Positions 27,394 through 37,895 of a DNA stretch of 64,000 bases are shown here, piece by piece. The stretch's first letter is position 1. Each line of letters begins with the position of its first letter. Location: contig NZ_JAAORA010000004.1 of assembly GCF_011601315.1 (NCBI RefSeq), positions 48,849 to 112,848 of the forward strand, read 5' to 3'. The translations under genes and the position numbers were made by a program. Below the pieces are notes generated by a model, which was given only the letters and a program-made list of their open reading frames with translations, was not told where the DNA came from and made no database searches. Source of the stretch: Candidatus Chlorobium masyuteum (GTDB lineage: Bacteria > Bacteroidota > Chlorobiia > Chlorobiales > Chlorobiaceae).

Positions 27394-28913
27394 ACAAGCT
27401 CTTCAAGAGGAGTTCCGAATTTTCTGGCTACATAGGATGCACATGAGACCCCCGAATAGGTCACAGCAATAACTCCCTGACCGGGAAAGGTGCTGTCACC
27501 AACCGCAAACAGATTTTTCACCGGCGTCGTATTTTGGGGTTTCTGCAGAATATTCTGACCCGGTTTAAGCAAGGGACCATATGATCCGTTAAACCGGTTA
27601 AGATAACGTTCATGGGTAAGCGGAGTGGCAAGCACCTTCAGCTCAACCGCATTTGCAAGCCCGGGAAGGATCCGCTCCGTTCTGGCAATAATCCGCTCGG
27701 CAAACCGTTCCTTCGCTTCGCGGTATTCGCTCCCTCCCCTGTCGCAGTGCTGCCATGCATCCATCTCGGCTGTAACAAAAGCATGCACAATGTGCTTGCC
27801 TGCAGGGGCAAGTGACGGATCAAGCAGGGTGGGCGAAGAAAAATAGATTGTCCCGCCCGGCTGGTTATAGCATTGCCAGTCATCAACAAGAATATGATGA
27901 ACAGAGAAACCATCAGGAATAACAGCGCTGTCAACACCAAGAAAAAGCTGAAACCAGCTTGGTGCCTGCTGAAACCGCTCTTTTTCAACCCGGTATCGAG
28001 AATCCGAAATGAGCCTGTTGAAGGTATCCCAGACGGTGGCGTTACTGATAACCGCTTTTGCGAAATACTCGGCACCGTCAGCAAGTCTGACTCCCCGGGC
28101 CTCTCCGTTTTCAACAAGAATTGCACTCACCGCTGACTGAAAGCGTATCTGACCGCCGAATTTCTCAATTCCACGGCAAAGCGCCTTCGGAATTGCTCCG
28201 GAGCCGCCGACCGGATAGTTTATGCCTCCATAATGACGATCTGCAAGGCAGATACCGGCATTGACAAGCGGTGTTGAAACAGCGTCCTGAACCGCCCAGG
28301 AGTAAGCTTCAATATCAATAAAGCGGAGCAGCTCCTCATCCCGGATATAGCGGCGTGCTGTTTTACCCATTGAGCGAAATGTCTTCAGAGCAAGCGAGAT
28401 GGTCTTGAGCGGATAACCGGCGCCGACAGTAAGGAGGTGGTTCACATCCTCAAGAGAGCCGGCAGGAAGTGAACTGAGAATAGCATAGACATCATCAAGC
28501 TCACGGTAAAACGCTCTTATCCCGTCAGCTTCAGAGGGAAAACGATCGATCAATGCATCGAGAAAGGTCTTGCGATCATAGGATGCCGAAACAGCAAAAT
28601 CATTGGGCAGGTGATAATGAATCTGAACAGGATCGTGAATTGTCTTTACCTGGATGCCAAGTTTCCTGAAAATTCTCGTATGCAGATTAAGTGTTCCGCT
28701 GCTGCTGTTTTCACCAAAGCCATAAAAGACTGAAGCTCCGGCATCAAAAGAGTACCCTTCTCTCTGAAAGGAGGAACAGCTTCCTCCCGGATAACGGTTC
28801 TTTTCAAAGAGAAGTGTTGAAATACCGCGTTCCTGAAGCAGGGCAGCGGCTGTCAGTCCTCCGATACCGGCGCCGATAACGATGACATCGGCAGATTCAT
28901 GTGATGAAGTCAT
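27390..28913 (-). CDS. crtH: carotene isomerase (CrtH, CrtISO-like)
   Basis: A 507-residue FAD-dependent protein. The N-terminal dinucleotide fold is VIGAGIGGLTAAALLQERG. The C-terminus has NLFAVGDSTFPGQGV, typical of CrtISO/phytoene-desaturase-like enzymes. Green sulfur bacteria use CrtP/CrtQ/CrtH, with CrtH converting poly-cis lycopene intermediates to all-trans lycopene. The length suits CrtISO. The position beside ald and the Csm genes is a chlorosome/photosynthesis neighbourhood. It converges with ald. Confidence 0.82.
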   Translation of the reverse strand: MTSSHESADVIVIGAGIGGLTAAALLQERGISTLLFEKNRYPGGSCSSFQREGYSFDAGASVFYGFGENSSSGTLNLHTRIFRKLGIQVKTIHDPVQIHYHLPNDFAVSASYDRKTFLDALIDRFPSEADGIRAFYRELDDVYAILSSLPAGSLEDVNHLLTVGAGYPLKTISLALKTFRSMGKTARRYIRDEELLRFIDIEAYSWAVQDAVSTPLVNAGICLADRHYGGINYPVGGSGAIPKALCRGIEKFGGQIRFQSAVSAILVENGEARGVRLADGAEYFAKAVISNATVWDTFNRLISDSRYRVEKERFQQAPSWFQLFLGVDSAVIPDGFSVHHILVDDWQCYNQPGGTIYFSSPTLLDPSLAPAGKHIVHAFVTAEMDAWQHCDRGGSEYREAKERFAERIIARTERILPGLANAVELKVLATPLTHERYLNRFNGSYGPLLKPGQNILQKPQNTTPVKNLFAVGDSTFPGQGVIAVTYSGVSCASYVARKFGTPLEELV

Positions 28914-29136
28914 GTATCAGGATTTAGACCGGAAGTTCTTGAATAACCTTTTCAGGGCAGCTCTCTATAAATTGATTATCCCGACCAGTCCGGACTCCAT
29001 CCGCCGCCTGCTCAAACCGCTCATAACAATTTATAAAGGGTCCCTTTAATTGACCTAAAATATATTTTTTATAATTATTTTGCGAAGTAAGCGACAAGCA
29101 CGTTATGCAATGACAGAACAAGGATGATGTGATCAT

Positions 29137-29760
29137 ATGAAAAAAAATGAACCGGTTCGTCAGATAAAAACAAAAAAGGGCTCTCTCTCCCGGGAAGAAC
29201 AGCAAAAACAGCTTGAGTTTCAAAAAGAGGCTGTTGTGCATCTCAACTCCTTATACAACTATGCGCTGCACATGACCATGAATCCTGACGATGCAGAGGA
29301 TCTTGTGCAGGAGACCTACCTCAAGGCCTATCGTTTTTTTAATTCCTTTGAACGGGGAACAAACTGCAAGGCATGGCTGTTTAAAATCCTGAAAAACAAC
29401 TATATCAACCGTTTTCGCAAAAACTCAAGAGAACCGGGAAAGGTTGATTACGATCTTATAAAGGATTTTTATCACTCAATCAAGGATACCCGGAGTGATA
29501 CCACTGAAGCGGAGAGCGATTATTTCCACTCTTTGCTCCATGAAGAGGTCTATCAGGCATTGCACTCTCTGCCTGAAGAGTTCAGAGAGGTTATTCAGTT
29601 GTGTGATATTGAGGGGTTTACCTATGAAGAGATTGCCAACATGGTAGAAAGCCCTATAGGGACTGTGCGTTCAAGATTGTACAGAGGAAGAAAACTGCTT
29701 CGGGTACAGCTTGAAAGCTATGCGAAGAAATACGGGTTCAATACGAATGCTGATCAATAA
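29137..29760 (+). CDS. ECF RNA polymerase sigma factor
   Basis: A 207-residue sigma-70-family member. Region 2 contains [21 protein letters not shown] charged linker follows, then region 4 with [20 protein letters not shown] and [10 protein letters not shown]. Region 3 is absent, as in ECF (RpoE-type) factors. The start has AAGGATG about 11 nt upstream. It is followed 25 bp later by a zinc-finger anti-sigma gene and then by hsp20-dnaK, so a role in stress control of these chaperones is plausible but not shown. Confidence 0.9.
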   Translation: MKKNEPVRQIKTKKGSLSREEQQKQLEFQKEAVVHLNSLYNYALHMTMNPDDAEDLVQETYLKAYRFFNSFERGTNCKAWLFKILKNNYINRFRKNSREPGKVDYDLIKDFYHSIKDTRSDTTEAESDYFHSLLHEEVYQALHSLPEEFREVIQLCDIEGFTYEEIANMVESPIGTVRSRLYRGRKLLRVQLESYAKKYGFNTNADQ

Positions 29761-29785
29761 AATCAATACGTATAATTTTTTTATT

Positions 29786-30043
29786 ATGAACTGCAAAAAA
29801 GCCCGCGTACTTATGAGTGCAGCAGTAGACTCCGAGCTTAATCTTAAGGAGGAGCAGGATTTTCTGGCGCATCTCTCCGAATGCAAGGAGTGCCATGAGG
29901 AGTTCGGAGAGGCAAAGAGAACAAAGATGATCATCAAGGAGCGGATTGTTCAGTTTAAAGCACCGCAATCGCTTGTTAATTCCATTATGCAGCTCACCAC
30001 TATTCCTGCCACTGAGCATGAAGACACCCTCCTCTTTGAATGA
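29786..30043 (+). CDS. zinc-binding anti-sigma factor (ZAS-type)
   Basis: An 85-residue protein starting MNCKKARVLMSAAVDSEL. The ZAS zinc site is H-x3-C-x2-C in HLSECKEC, with an N-terminal Cys as the fourth ligand. It lacks a membrane segment, so it is a cytosolic anti-sigma, probably redox- or zinc-responsive like RsrA/ChrR. I prefer ATG 29786 over an in-frame ATG at 29747 that overlaps the sigma gene. It should bind the sigma factor encoded just upstream. Confidence 0.85.
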   Translation: MNCKKARVLMSAAVDSELNLKEEQDFLAHLSECKECHEEFGEAKRTKMIIKERIVQFKAPQSLVNSIMQLTTIPATEHEDTLLFE

Positions 30044-30456
30044 AACCCTGCAGGCAGTGACCCTCCCCAAGCCTCAGCATGACCCCATACGATCAACAGA
30101 ATTGATCAGCAGAATTACAAAAACCGGTACCGCTCCGATCCCCTTGCGCGAACCGGTTTTACCTCTTCGCTCTCAACCCCTGAATACCGCCCGGCAGAAG
30201 GCCGCGGCACACGCTCCTCTTCCCGCTTGAAGCCTGCCAGCTCCATTCACCCGTTTACTGACATTTTGTCAGTAAACACACACTCCGATCTGACACAATA
30301 ATCACCAGTGTGACATATTCTGCTCCGGAAAAGCGGTGGACAAGCTTTTTTCGGCATTGGCACGGTAATTGATTATTAAATAGTCAGGCAGCTGCATAAC
30401 AGAGCTGCCAATAATCACACTACTCATAACAAGCAAGAGATTACAAGGAGAACACT
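30044..30456 (+). promoter_or_regulatory. upstream region of hsp20: sigma-54-like box and inverted repeat
   Basis: About 410 bp without a convincing gene; a 70-codon frame at 30018-30230 overlaps the anti-sigma gene. At 30357-30373, TTGGCACG-N4-TTGAT resembles a -24/-12 promoter, although the -12 GC is replaced by GA. At 30387-30409 a perfect inverted repeat, GGCAGCT-N9-AGCTGCC, has CIRCE-like geometry but a different sequence. Both lie 50-100 bp before hsp20 and could control hsp20-dnaK. Confidence 0.4.
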
Positions 30457-30855
30457 ATGCTGGTAAAACTATCAAAAGACCCGATGAGACTGTTTGACGA
30501 TATCTGGTCAGGATCACAGTTGCCCACGACGCCTGCATTCAAGGTTGATATTGCTGAAGACGAAACTGCATTTCATATAGATGCAGAACTTCCCGGAATA
30601 GCAAAGGAGCAGATAGGACTCAATATCGAGGATGATGTACTGACCATAAAGGCCGAAAGAAAACAGGTAACAGAAGATTCAAAAAAGGATTACCACCGTA
30701 TTGAACGGACTTATGGCACTTTTTCAAGAAGCTTCAATCTTGGCGAAATAATCGATCAGGATAACATCCAGGCTGACTTTGAGGGTGGAATGCTTTGCAT
30801 AACACTGCCAAAAGCACGTCCTGCAGGAAGAACAAAAGAGATTGCAATTAATTAA
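30457..30855 (+). CDS. small heat-shock protein, Hsp20/alpha-crystallin family
   Basis: A 132-residue chaperone. The alpha-crystallin domain spans about residues 25-125 ([31 protein letters not shown]) with the C-terminal [10 protein letters not shown] strand. It lacks a long N-terminal arm. The start has AAGGAG 8 nt upstream of the ATG. It holds unfolding proteins for refolding by DnaK, encoded 83 bp downstream on the same strand, so the two likely share a heat-shock transcript. Confidence 0.92.
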   Translation: MLVKLSKDPMRLFDDIWSGSQLPTTPAFKVDIAEDETAFHIDAELPGIAKEQIGLNIEDDVLTIKAERKQVTEDSKKDYHRIERTYGTFSRSFNLGEIIDQDNIQADFEGGMLCITLPKARPAGRTKEIAIN

Positions 30856-30938
30856 CGCTGTAGCACTATCCGGGTTTTGCGGGCTTCCCTCCAAAACTCA
30901 TCATTTTCATACACTCTCAAAGAAAAGGAAGAAACATT

Positions 30939-32855
30939 ATGGGAAAAATTATCGGCATCGACCTTGGCACTACGAACTCCTGTGTAGCGGTCATGCAGGG
31001 AACTCAGCCTACGGTTATTGAAAATTCAGAAGGCAACCGTACTACACCATCAATTATTGCCCTGACCAAAACAGGTGATCGTCTTGTAGGACAGGCTGCA
31101 AAAAGACAGGCTATCACCAATCCGAAAAACACCATTTTCTCAATCAAGCGTTTTATGGGACGCAAATATGATGAGGTCCCGAACGAGAAAAAGATGGCCC
31201 CGTATGAAATCATCAACGAAAGTGGCGAAGCAAGGGTAAAAATCAACGACAAGATCTACTCTCCACAGGAGGTTTCTGCAATGATTCTGCAGAAAATGAA
31301 ACAGACAGCCGAAGATTTCCTCGGAGAGAAGGTAACCGAAGCGGTCATTACCGTTCCTGCATATTTCAACGACGCTCAGCGACAGGCGACCAAAGATGCT
31401 GGACGCATTGCCGGCCTTGATGTCAAGCGCATTATCAACGAACCGACAGCCGCAGCTCTGGCCTACGGACTTGACCGGAAAAAGGAGAATGAAAAGGTTG
31501 CCGTCTTCGATCTTGGCGGAGGAACATTTGATATCTCCATTCTTGAGCTTGGAGATGGCGTTTTTGAAGTCAAATCAACCGATGGCGACACCCATCTCGG
31601 CGGCGATGACTTTGACCAGAAAATTATTGATTATCTGGCAGATGAGTTCAAGAAACAGGAGGGTATTGATCTTCGCAATGATGCCATTGCTCTTCAGCGC
31701 CTGAAAGAGGCGGCTGAAAAAGCAAAAATAGAGCTCTCATCAAGAACGGATACGGAAATCAACCTCCCTTTTATTACCGCAACCCAGGAGGGCCCGAAAC
31801 ACCTTGTCATCAATCTGACCAGGGCAAAATTTGAGGCATTGAGCGCTGAGCTGTTCGACAAGATTCTTGATCCCTGCCATCGTGCAATCAAGAACTCAAA
31901 GGTTGACATGAAGGATATTGATGAAGTTGTGCTTGTCGGAGGTTCAACCCGCATACCAAAGGTTCAGGCTCTTGTCAAGGAGTTCTTCGGAAAAGAGCCG
32001 AACAGAAGCGTCAATCCTGATGAGGTTGTTGCAATCGGTGCAGCCATTCAGGGCGGTGTGCTTAAAGGTGATGTAACCGATGTGCTTCTGCTTGATGTCA
32101 CTCCGCTCTCTCTGGGTATAGAGACCCTTGGCGGTGTCATGACCAAGCTTATTGATGCAAACACCACCATTCCGACCAGAAAACAGGAGGTATTCTCAAC
32201 CGCAGGTGACAACCAGACTTCAGTTGAGGTCCATGTCCTTCAGGGAGAGCGCCCGATGGCCACGGACAACAAAACACTTGGAAGGTTCCATCTTGGTGAT
32301 ATTCCGCCATCTCCAAGAGGGATTCCGCAGATCGAAGTAACCTTCGATATCGATTCAAACGGTATTCTGAGCGTGTCGGCAAAAGACAAGGCGACAGGAA
32401 AAGAGCAGAGCATTAAAATTGAGTCGAGCAGCAAGCTGAGCGATACGGAAATCGAAAAAATGAAGCAGGATGCAAAAGAGCATGCTTCCGAAGACCAGAA
32501 ACGCAAGGAGGAGATTGACACAAGAAACCTGGCTGACTCTCTCATTTTCAGCACGGAAAAACAGCTGAAGGAGCTGGGTGATAAAATACCGGCAGAGAAA
32601 CGCCCGGCACTTGAAGGCTCCCTTGATAAACTCCGGGAGGCTTACAAAAATGGCACTATTGAATCCATCAAGAGCGCTATGGAAGAGGTCAACAAGGAGT
32701 GGAGCGATATTGCTTCACAGCTCTACCAGTCACCTCAGTCTGAAGCTGCTCATTCCGAGCAGGCTCCTCAGCCGGAAGGCGAAAAGAGAAAAAGCGGTGG
32801 AGACGGTGAAGTTGAAAATGCCGAGTATGAAGTCATTGATGACAAAGAGAAGTAA
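30939..32855 (+). CDS. dnaK: molecular chaperone DnaK (Hsp70)
   Basis: A 638-residue Hsp70. The nucleotide-binding domain starts [18 protein letters not shown] and has [18 protein letters not shown] and [13 protein letters not shown]. The substrate-binding domain has [18 protein letters not shown]. The lid ends in an acidic, Gly-rich tail ([16 protein letters not shown]). The ribosome-binding site AAGGAAG precedes the ATG. It refolds proteins with DnaJ and GrpE, which are not adjacent. A perfect terminator follows. Confidence 0.97.
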   Translation: MGKIIGIDLGTTNSCVAVMQGTQPTVIENSEGNRTTPSIIALTKTGDRLVGQAAKRQAITNPKNTIFSIKRFMGRKYDEVPNEKKMAPYEIINESGEARVKINDKIYSPQEVSAMILQKMKQTAEDFLGEKVTEAVITVPAYFNDAQRQATKDAGRIAGLDVKRIINEPTAAALAYGLDRKKENEKVAVFDLGGGTFDISILELGDGVFEVKSTDGDTHLGGDDFDQKIIDYLADEFKKQEGIDLRNDAIALQRLKEAAEKAKIELSSRTDTEINLPFITATQEGPKHLVINLTRAKFEALSAELFDKILDPCHRAIKNSKVDMKDIDEVVLVGGSTRIPKVQALVKEFFGKEPNRSVNPDEVVAIGAAIQGGVLKGDVTDVLLLDVTPLSLGIETLGGVMTKLIDANTTIPTRKQEVFSTAGDNQTSVEVHVLQGERPMATDNKTLGRFHLGDIPPSPRGIPQIEVTFDIDSNGILSVSAKDKATGKEQSIKIESSSKLSDTEIEKMKQDAKEHASEDQKRKEEIDTRNLADSLIFSTEKQLKELGDKIPAEKRPALEGSLDKLREAYKNGTIESIKSAMEEVNKEWSDIASQLYQSPQSEAAHSEQAPQPEGEKRKSGGDGEVENAEYEVIDDKEK

Positions 32856-32879
32856 GCTCGTCAACACAAGCTTATCAGA

Positions 32880-32915
32880 AACAAAGGGATTCGTCATGAA
32901 TCCCTTTGTTATTTA
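32880..32915 (+). terminator. rho-independent terminator after dnaK
   Basis: A perfect 13-bp stem (AACAAAGGGATTC and complement) with a 5-nt loop is followed by ATTT, 25 bp after the dnaK stop. Confidence 0.75.
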
Positions 32916-32937
32916 ACCTTGATTTGCTAATTTAACC

Positions 32938-33429
32938 ATGTTGAACGCGGAACACCGAAGAGTGTTCTATTTGCAAATTTTAACCGTGCAAACGATGCGA
33001 TCTCAGCTCAGCCGTCCGAATACCGCTACAAACCAGGTCAGGGTCAGTACTGCTGGACCATGGTCGGGGAATGCGGCGCATAAAACCAAGAAATATTATA
33101 TCACCACGGCAAAAAGGGACAACTACGGGAAACTTCAGATCCAGATCTGCCCTGTATCCGGACGCAGAAAGTTGTCGCCGACACCTGAGATAATCAGTAA
33201 AATCATTTCAGGTGAGATAGAGTTGTTTGTTTTGACCACACAGCCCGATATCGGAATTGACCTGAAACAGAAGGTACTTGACAATGAGAACCGGTATGTC
33301 ATCGACTTTGACAAGCGGGGAATCAAGTGGACCATGAGGGATATTCCTGTCTTTTATGACTCACTGCACCAGCAGCTCGCCGTTGAAATTGACCGCCAGT
33401 TCTATACCCTGGACAAGTTTTTCAAGTAA
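32938..33429 (+). CDS. conserved hypothetical protein
   Basis: Up to 163 residues; an internal ATG at 32995 would give 144. No Shine-Dalgarno distinguishes them. The C-terminal two thirds alternate beta-prone and charged segments ([42 protein letters not shown]), suggesting a small alpha/beta domain. No motif or family is recognised. It sits between two strong terminators and is therefore its own transcription unit. Confidence 0.6.
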   Translation: MLNAEHRRVFYLQILTVQTMRSQLSRPNTATNQVRVSTAGPWSGNAAHKTKKYYITTAKRDNYGKLQIQICPVSGRRKLSPTPEIISKIISGEIELFVLTTQPDIGIDLKQKVLDNENRYVIDFDKRGIKWTMRDIPVFYDSLHQQLAVEIDRQFYTLDKFFK

Positions 33430-33476
33430 CCGGAGCCAATACCTCCTGTTATGCAAGCCTGTCACATCCTCTTTTC

Positions 33477-33512
33477 AATGCCATGCAATCACGGTTGCAT
33501 GGCATTTTTTTT
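33477..33512. terminator. bidirectional terminator
   Basis: A perfect 12-bp stem (AATGCCATGCAA and complement) with a 6-nt loop and a T-run lies between the hypothetical gene and the convergent end of cpoB. Confidence 0.8.
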
Positions 33513-33519
33513 CTCATCA

Positions 33520-34287
33520 CTACGGGAGTTTCTTTTTTGCCAGCTTTGCTTCCGGAGAGGCCGGATAGACACTCACAAGACTGCTGTATCGTGCCTTGGC
33601 ACTCGCTGTATCGCCAATCTTCTCAAAACAGATCGCCTGTTTGAAGAGCGCTGCCGGACGCTTGCTGCTTTTGGTATATTTGGCAATAACCACCTGATAT
33701 TCCAGAATGGCCTTTTCATACCATTTCTCCAGAAAATAGCTCTCCGCAAGATAAAACTGAGCATCAGAGAGAAGGGGTGATTTCGGATAGCCCTGTATAA
33801 GCTTGCCAAAACTTTCCCGTGCTGCGGTATAGCTCTTTTTTCCGAGCAGCACAACACCTTCATCCAGAAGTTTCTTTTCAGGAGAGATCTCCGTTTTCAC
33901 CGCTTCCGTTACGGATTCACTCTTTGGTTGTGTTGCTGCCGGAGGGGATTTCATATCTTTTTCGACTCCAAGATAACTCTCGATTTTCTGTAGCCGTGAA
34001 TCGAGATCATCAAACTTGTGGACAAGCAGAGAGTCCTCCATGCCAAGTCGCCCGAATGTTTTGCTGTTATTGTATCTGGCCTCTTCAATACTGCCCTGCA
34101 GGCGTGCAACCTCATCACGAATCTGCTGTACATCCGAATAGGATACTGCCGTTTGTGTTTTAATGGTTTCAGAATCTGTTTTCAGTTTCAGGAGATCGTC
34201 TTTGACAACAACAAGCTCCTGCTTTGAAGCACATGCCGAAAGCAGAAAAAAGGGAAAGAGTATAAACGGTTTAATCTTTTTATTCAT
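33520..34287 (-). CDS. CpoB/YbgF-type Tol-Pal lipoprotein with TPRs
   Basis: A 255-residue protein started at ATG 34287. A lipoprotein signal (FILFPFFLLSAC) is followed by a coiled-coil (about residues 25-110), as in CpoB/YbgF. C-terminal TPRs follow (KLLDEGVVLLGKKSYTAARE, SDAQFYLAESYFLEKWYEKA). CpoB/YbgF links the Tol-Pal complex to peptidoglycan synthesis. The usual protein is not always a lipoprotein; here the lipobox is clear. It is the last gene of the tol cluster. Confidence 0.75.
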   Translation of the reverse strand: MNKKIKPFILFPFFLLSACASKQELVVVKDDLLKLKTDSETIKTQTAVSYSDVQQIRDEVARLQGSIEEARYNNSKTFGRLGMEDSLLVHKFDDLDSRLQKIESYLGVEKDMKSPPAATQPKSESVTEAVKTEISPEKKLLDEGVVLLGKKSYTAARESFGKLIQGYPKSPLLSDAQFYLAESYFLEKWYEKAILEYQVVIAKYTKSSKRPAALFKQAICFEKIGDTASAKARYSSLVSVYPASPEAKLAKKKLP

Positions 34288-34384
34288 GGATATCAACAAC
34301 ATTGATTTATGTAAAACTTGCACTAATACCTGTTTCCGTTTGTCAGCTCCAGGGCTACTCCGGGCTAAGGCTTGAACGCCCCTG

Positions 34385-34897
34385 TTATTTTATCACAAAA
34401 TGCGCGCGCCTGTTTTTTGCCCATGCCTCATCATTCTGGGCAGCATCGAAAGGGCGCTCTTCACCATAACTGACAGATTCAAGGCGGGAGGCCGCAACTC
34501 CGAGTTTTACCAGATACTCCTTCGCTGTTGCCGCTCGGCGTTCTCCAAGTGCAAGGTTATACTCTGCGGTACCTCTCGCATCACAATGACCTTCAATCAG
34601 AGCACCTTTGGCTGTATTGCTTCCAAGCCACTCGGAATTCTGTTTCAACTGGCCCTGAGCTTCTGTGCCGAGTGTGGAACTGTCAAAATCAAAAAACACA
34701 TCACCGAGCGGTCCTGTCTGATACTTGTCAAATCCATATCCTGTCGGTGTAGAGGGCAGTGCCGGAGATGAGGGCGCAGAACTTTCGGCAGAGGTGCTGC
34801 CGCCAGTGCTCTCTGTTGAGGTCACTGCACTTTTTGATGAACATCCCGCCGTCGTCATCAAGGCAAGAATAAAGATGCCGTTTACTGTTTTTCTCAT
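34385..34897 (-). CDS. pal: second Pal/OmpA-domain lipoprotein
   Basis: A 170-residue Pal paralogue. The lipobox is TTAGC (about residue 19). A Ser/Thr/Pro-rich linker follows, then the OmpA-C peptidoglycan-binding domain with [30 protein letters not shown] and SYGEERP. It is the second of two pal genes in tandem. A hairpin terminator separates it from the first, so it may be expressed differently. Confidence 0.88.
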   Translation of the reverse strand: MRKTVNGIFILALMTTAGCSSKSAVTSTESTGGSTSAESSAPSSPALPSTPTGYGFDKYQTGPLGDVFFDFDSSTLGTEAQGQLKQNSEWLGSNTAKGALIEGHCDARGTAEYNLALGERRAATAKEYLVKLGVAASRLESVSYGEERPFDAAQNDEAWAKNRRAHFVIK

Positions 34898-34921
34898 CGT
34901 TCAATCGTCATTTTAGCATGA

Positions 34922-34960
34922 ATAAAAAAATGGGGGCAAGCCCGGTTCAGCCTGCCCCCT
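34922..34960 (-). terminator. terminator between the two pal genes
   Basis: On the minus strand GGGGGCAGGC pairs with GCTTGCCCCC, and a run of seven Ts follows. It lies after the first pal (34988) and before the second. Confidence 0.75.
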
Positions 34961-34987
34961 GATACATCACAACCTGAACAGGCAATA

Positions 34988-35458
34988 CTACTCAGCCACA
35001 AAGTGTGCTCTTCTGTTCTGGGCCCATGACTCCTCATCATGACCGACGGCAAATGGCCGCTCTTCACCATAACTGACCGTTTTCATGCGATTGGCCGGAA
35101 TACCGAGGTTCACGAGATTGTCCCTGGCACTGACCGCACGACGCTCACCAAGAGCAAGATTGTATTCGTTGGTCCCGCGTTCGTCGCAATGGCCCTCAAT
35201 AACAACACTCCGTGTTCCATTCGCCTGCAGCCATGAGGCATTGGTTTTGAGCTGCTCTACAGCATCAGCACGTACAAGTGATTTGTCGAAATCATAAAAG
35301 ACATCACCAAGCACAGGTCCCTGAACTACCGGTGGCGCTACCGGCGGCGGTGGAGGCGGTTCCGGAGCGACAACGACATCCTTTTCGCAGCAGCAGGCTC
35401 CCAGAAACAGCATTGAGGGAATCAGCAGGTTTCGAAATAAAATCTTCTGGTTTACCAT
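34988..35458 (-). CDS. pal: peptidoglycan-associated lipoprotein Pal
   Basis: A 156-residue lipoprotein. The lipobox is LGACCC, with three Cys residues in a row. A proline-rich linker ([12 protein letters not shown]) follows, then the OmpA-C domain ([20 protein letters not shown] and SYGEERP). It anchors the outer membrane to peptidoglycan and receives energy from TolQRA through TolB. A strong AAGGAGG lies upstream. It is preceded by tolB in the same direction. Confidence 0.92.
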   Translation of the reverse strand: MVNQKILFRNLLIPSMLFLGACCCEKDVVVAPEPPPPPPVAPPVVQGPVLGDVFYDFDKSLVRADAVEQLKTNASWLQANGTRSVVIEGHCDERGTNEYNLALGERRAVSARDNLVNLGIPANRMKTVSYGEERPFAVGHDEESWAQNRRAHFVAE

Positions 35459-35499
35459 TGGTCAATCCTCCTTTTTATTGTTTTTTCAGCCGCGGCACA

Positions 35500-36813
35500 C
35501 TATCGAAATACGGACCAGAATGGCTGCATCTGCTCGCCATCAACCTGCAATAATCGCCTCTGGTTTTCTCCGGATGCACTCATGACGTACAATTTTTTTG
35601 CCCCCTGGCGATTGGATGAAAAAACAATCATCTCTCCATCAGGAGACCATGAAGGCGCTTCGTTTTCCTGTGCATTTCTTGTCAGCTGTCTTAAGCTTGA
35701 ACCGTCTGCATTTATCACAAATATATTGATTTCGCCATTCTTTTCCCATGTCGTGTAGGCAATTTTATCCCCGGATGGAGACCATGAAGGCTGCGTGTTA
35801 TAGCGTCCGCTGAAGGTGAGTCGTTTAACCTCTCCGGAATGAATATCCTGGACAAAAATCTGGGGCAAGCCGTTTCGCGAAGAGACAAAGGCCATTTTGC
35901 TTCCATCGGGTGAAAATGTCGGCGAGACGTCTATCCCCTTGCTGTTGGTAACACGCCGGGAGACGGAGCCATCGGGTCTGACAAGATAGATCTCCTGATC
36001 ACCTTCATAGGAGAGGGTTGTGGCAACTTCACTGCTGCCTCTCCATCCGGGATCAATGCTGATACCGTTTTTGCTCACAAAACTGGTTTTCCTGTCGGAG
36101 AGGTTCCTGATATAGAGGGCGGGGTGACCTGCTGTAAAATCAGTATAGGCAAGGTACTTTCCATCCGGAGAGAGAGCAGGGGTAAGGGTGATGGATTTGG
36201 TGTTGGTCAGCTGTTCAAGACCATACCCGTCAAAATCACACTCATAGATCTCCTTGAAACCGGTTTTATTGCTGACAAAAACAATCCTGCTGCCGAAAAC
36301 CGACTTTTTACCGGTCAGAAGTTCAACAAGATCGGCACAGAATGCATGACCGATAGTACGAAGCTCATCTTTTCGGCCTTTATAGGATTTTTTGAGCAGC
36401 GACTTTCCTCCTGCGCTCTCAAAGACCTCCATATCAAGCGTGACCTGCCCGGATTTTTCGAACACCCTTCCACCGGCATAGACTTCCGCTCCAACTGAAT
36501 TCAGGGCACTGAAATTAACGCGCACCGTCTCTTTGTCAACAACCTCCTTGACATTAAGGGGAGGAGCAATCACCGAGAAATAATTGGTAAAATCAAGCCC
36601 TTCATGAATAACGGCGTCAATATTTCCTGCCCACTCACTCTCTTTTCTGCCCTTTGCATCCGGTCTGTCGAGAACAAGTGCAATTTTACTGGCACCCTCC
36701 TTGCGGATGGCGATATACTCACCTGACTCAGCAGCTGTGAGATGGTGAGGAAAAGCAAAGAGGCAGGAGAAGAGAACAAGAGTGCCGGAAAAAAAAGATC
36801 GGATTTTTCGCAT
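35500..36813 (-). CDS. tolB: Tol-Pal beta-propeller protein TolB
   Basis: A 437-residue periplasmic protein. A signal peptide ([20 protein letters not shown]) precedes an N-terminal domain (about residues 35-165). A six-bladed WD40-like propeller follows, with repeated [28 protein letters not shown] and [13 protein letters not shown]. It binds Pal and TolA to tighten the outer membrane during division. It is clearly part of the tol operon, before pal. Confidence 0.92.
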   Translation of the reverse strand: MRKIRSFFSGTLVLFSCLFAFPHHLTAAESGEYIAIRKEGASKIALVLDRPDAKGRKESEWAGNIDAVIHEGLDFTNYFSVIAPPLNVKEVVDKETVRVNFSALNSVGAEVYAGGRVFEKSGQVTLDMEVFESAGGKSLLKKSYKGRKDELRTIGHAFCADLVELLTGKKSVFGSRIVFVSNKTGFKEIYECDFDGYGLEQLTNTKSITLTPALSPDGKYLAYTDFTAGHPALYIRNLSDRKTSFVSKNGISIDPGWRGSSEVATTLSYEGDQEIYLVRPDGSVSRRVTNSKGIDVSPTFSPDGSKMAFVSSRNGLPQIFVQDIHSGEVKRLTFSGRYNTQPSWSPSGDKIAYTTWEKNGEINIFVINADGSSLRQLTRNAQENEAPSWSPDGEMIVFSSNRQGAKKLYVMSASGENQRRLLQVDGEQMQPFWSVFR

Positions 36814-37022
36814 ATATAGTCACCGTTATAATTTGTAAAAGATCGCCGGAAAACCGGCAGCTTCCTTATGTATTTACCAAACCACAGAGCATCAATACGG
36901 GCTCTCTCATCGCAAGTGTAAACAAAACATCTATTCGGTATTGCTCAACAAATATACATCAACCGGCCTATATACGGAAAGTATTTTTCCCGCACTCTCT
37001 ATCCGTCAAAAACCGGCCTTCA

Positions 37023-37886
37023 CTACTTCTCAATACCTTCAGGAGTAAATACAAAACCGACCCAAAGCTCACGCTCACGCTCACGCGCAAGTTCCTCTTT
37101 CGGAATAACGGGCAGCGGGGAGGATTTCTCAAGTGCCCGTTTCACCGAGTTGTTCAGGTACTCACTCGGAGCCCTCCTGTCGATAACAATCTGATTGATC
37201 GTTCCATCTGCAAGGATGTGTATACGAACATAGACCTCCATACCGTAACTGCTTCTGAGCATCTTGCCCGAAAATTCCCAGTTTCGCTGAATAATGGAGG
37301 CGATATATGCCTTGTAGGGACCGCCCCCCCTGCCACTGCCGCCGGACCCGGAGCCGCCCCGTCCTCCCGGATTTCCTTCAGCATTCACTCTCTGCTGAAG
37401 CTGCGCAAGCGCTTTGTTCAGATTACCCATACTCCCTGCCGGAGATGGTTTGGGCGGCGCGGGCGAACTCTTTGCAACGACCTGTTTGAGGCGCTCAAAG
37501 GCCTTGTTGATCTCATCCTGCTTGCTGGCCGGCTTGGCTACAACATCGGAAATAGTCTTTGCTTTTTGTTGTACCGGGGTTGGCGGAAGCAGTGCGGCCG
37601 GCTGCGAGGCTTTTGGTTCGACCGGAGCTGGCGGTTCTGACACGGTTTGAGCTGCCGGAAGTGAGGATCCTTCGCCCGGTGCTTCTGAAAAACCGGCAGG
37701 GCCTCCGGGACCGGAGAGCGATACAAGCGTGACGCTTACCAGCCTGGATGGTTTGGCATGCCGATCTGCATCCAGCATCTGGAGATACAACGCGAATATA
37801 AAGAGCAGGAGATGCATGGCTGCTGCAGCGGCAAGCCAGAAAAAAAACTTTTTTTCAGCAGGAACTCTCTTCTGAGCTGTTTTCAT
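37023..37886 (-). CDS. tolA: TolA/TonB-like energy-transducing protein
   Basis: About 287 residues. One N-terminal membrane segment (FFFWLAAAAAMHLLLFIFAL, about residues 13-35) is followed by a Pro/Ala/Lys-rich and Gly-rich linker (GGRGGSGSGGSGRGGGPY). The C-terminal TonB/TolA domain contains YMEVYVRIHILADG-like strand sequence and RRAPSEYLNNSVKRALEKSS. A GTG at 37895 is an alternative start and also has a good ribosome-binding site. The placement between tolR and tolB marks it as TolA. Confidence 0.85.
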   Translation of the reverse strand: MKTAQKRVPAEKKFFFWLAAAAAMHLLLFIFALYLQMLDADRHAKPSRLVSVTLVSLSGPGGPAGFSEAPGEGSSLPAAQTVSEPPAPVEPKASQPAALLPPTPVQQKAKTISDVVAKPASKQDEINKAFERLKQVVAKSSPAPPKPSPAGSMGNLNKALAQLQQRVNAEGNPGGRGGSGSGGSGRGGGPYKAYIASIIQRNWEFSGKMLRSSYGMEVYVRIHILADGTINQIVIDRRAPSEYLNNSVKRALEKSSPLPVIPKEELARERERELWVGFVFTPEGIEK

Positions 37887-37895
37887 ACTCCCCAC

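Noticed and set aside
30018..30230. Small ORF overlapping the anti-sigma gene
   Set aside because: It overlaps the anti-sigma gene by 26 bp, is Pro/Arg-rich, has no ribosome-binding site and no recognisable features; left out as uncertain.
30044..30456. Classical CIRCE element before hsp20/dnaK
   Set aside because: The CIRCE consensus TTAGCACTC-N9-GAGTGCTAA is not present; only a different inverted repeat with the same spacing was seen.
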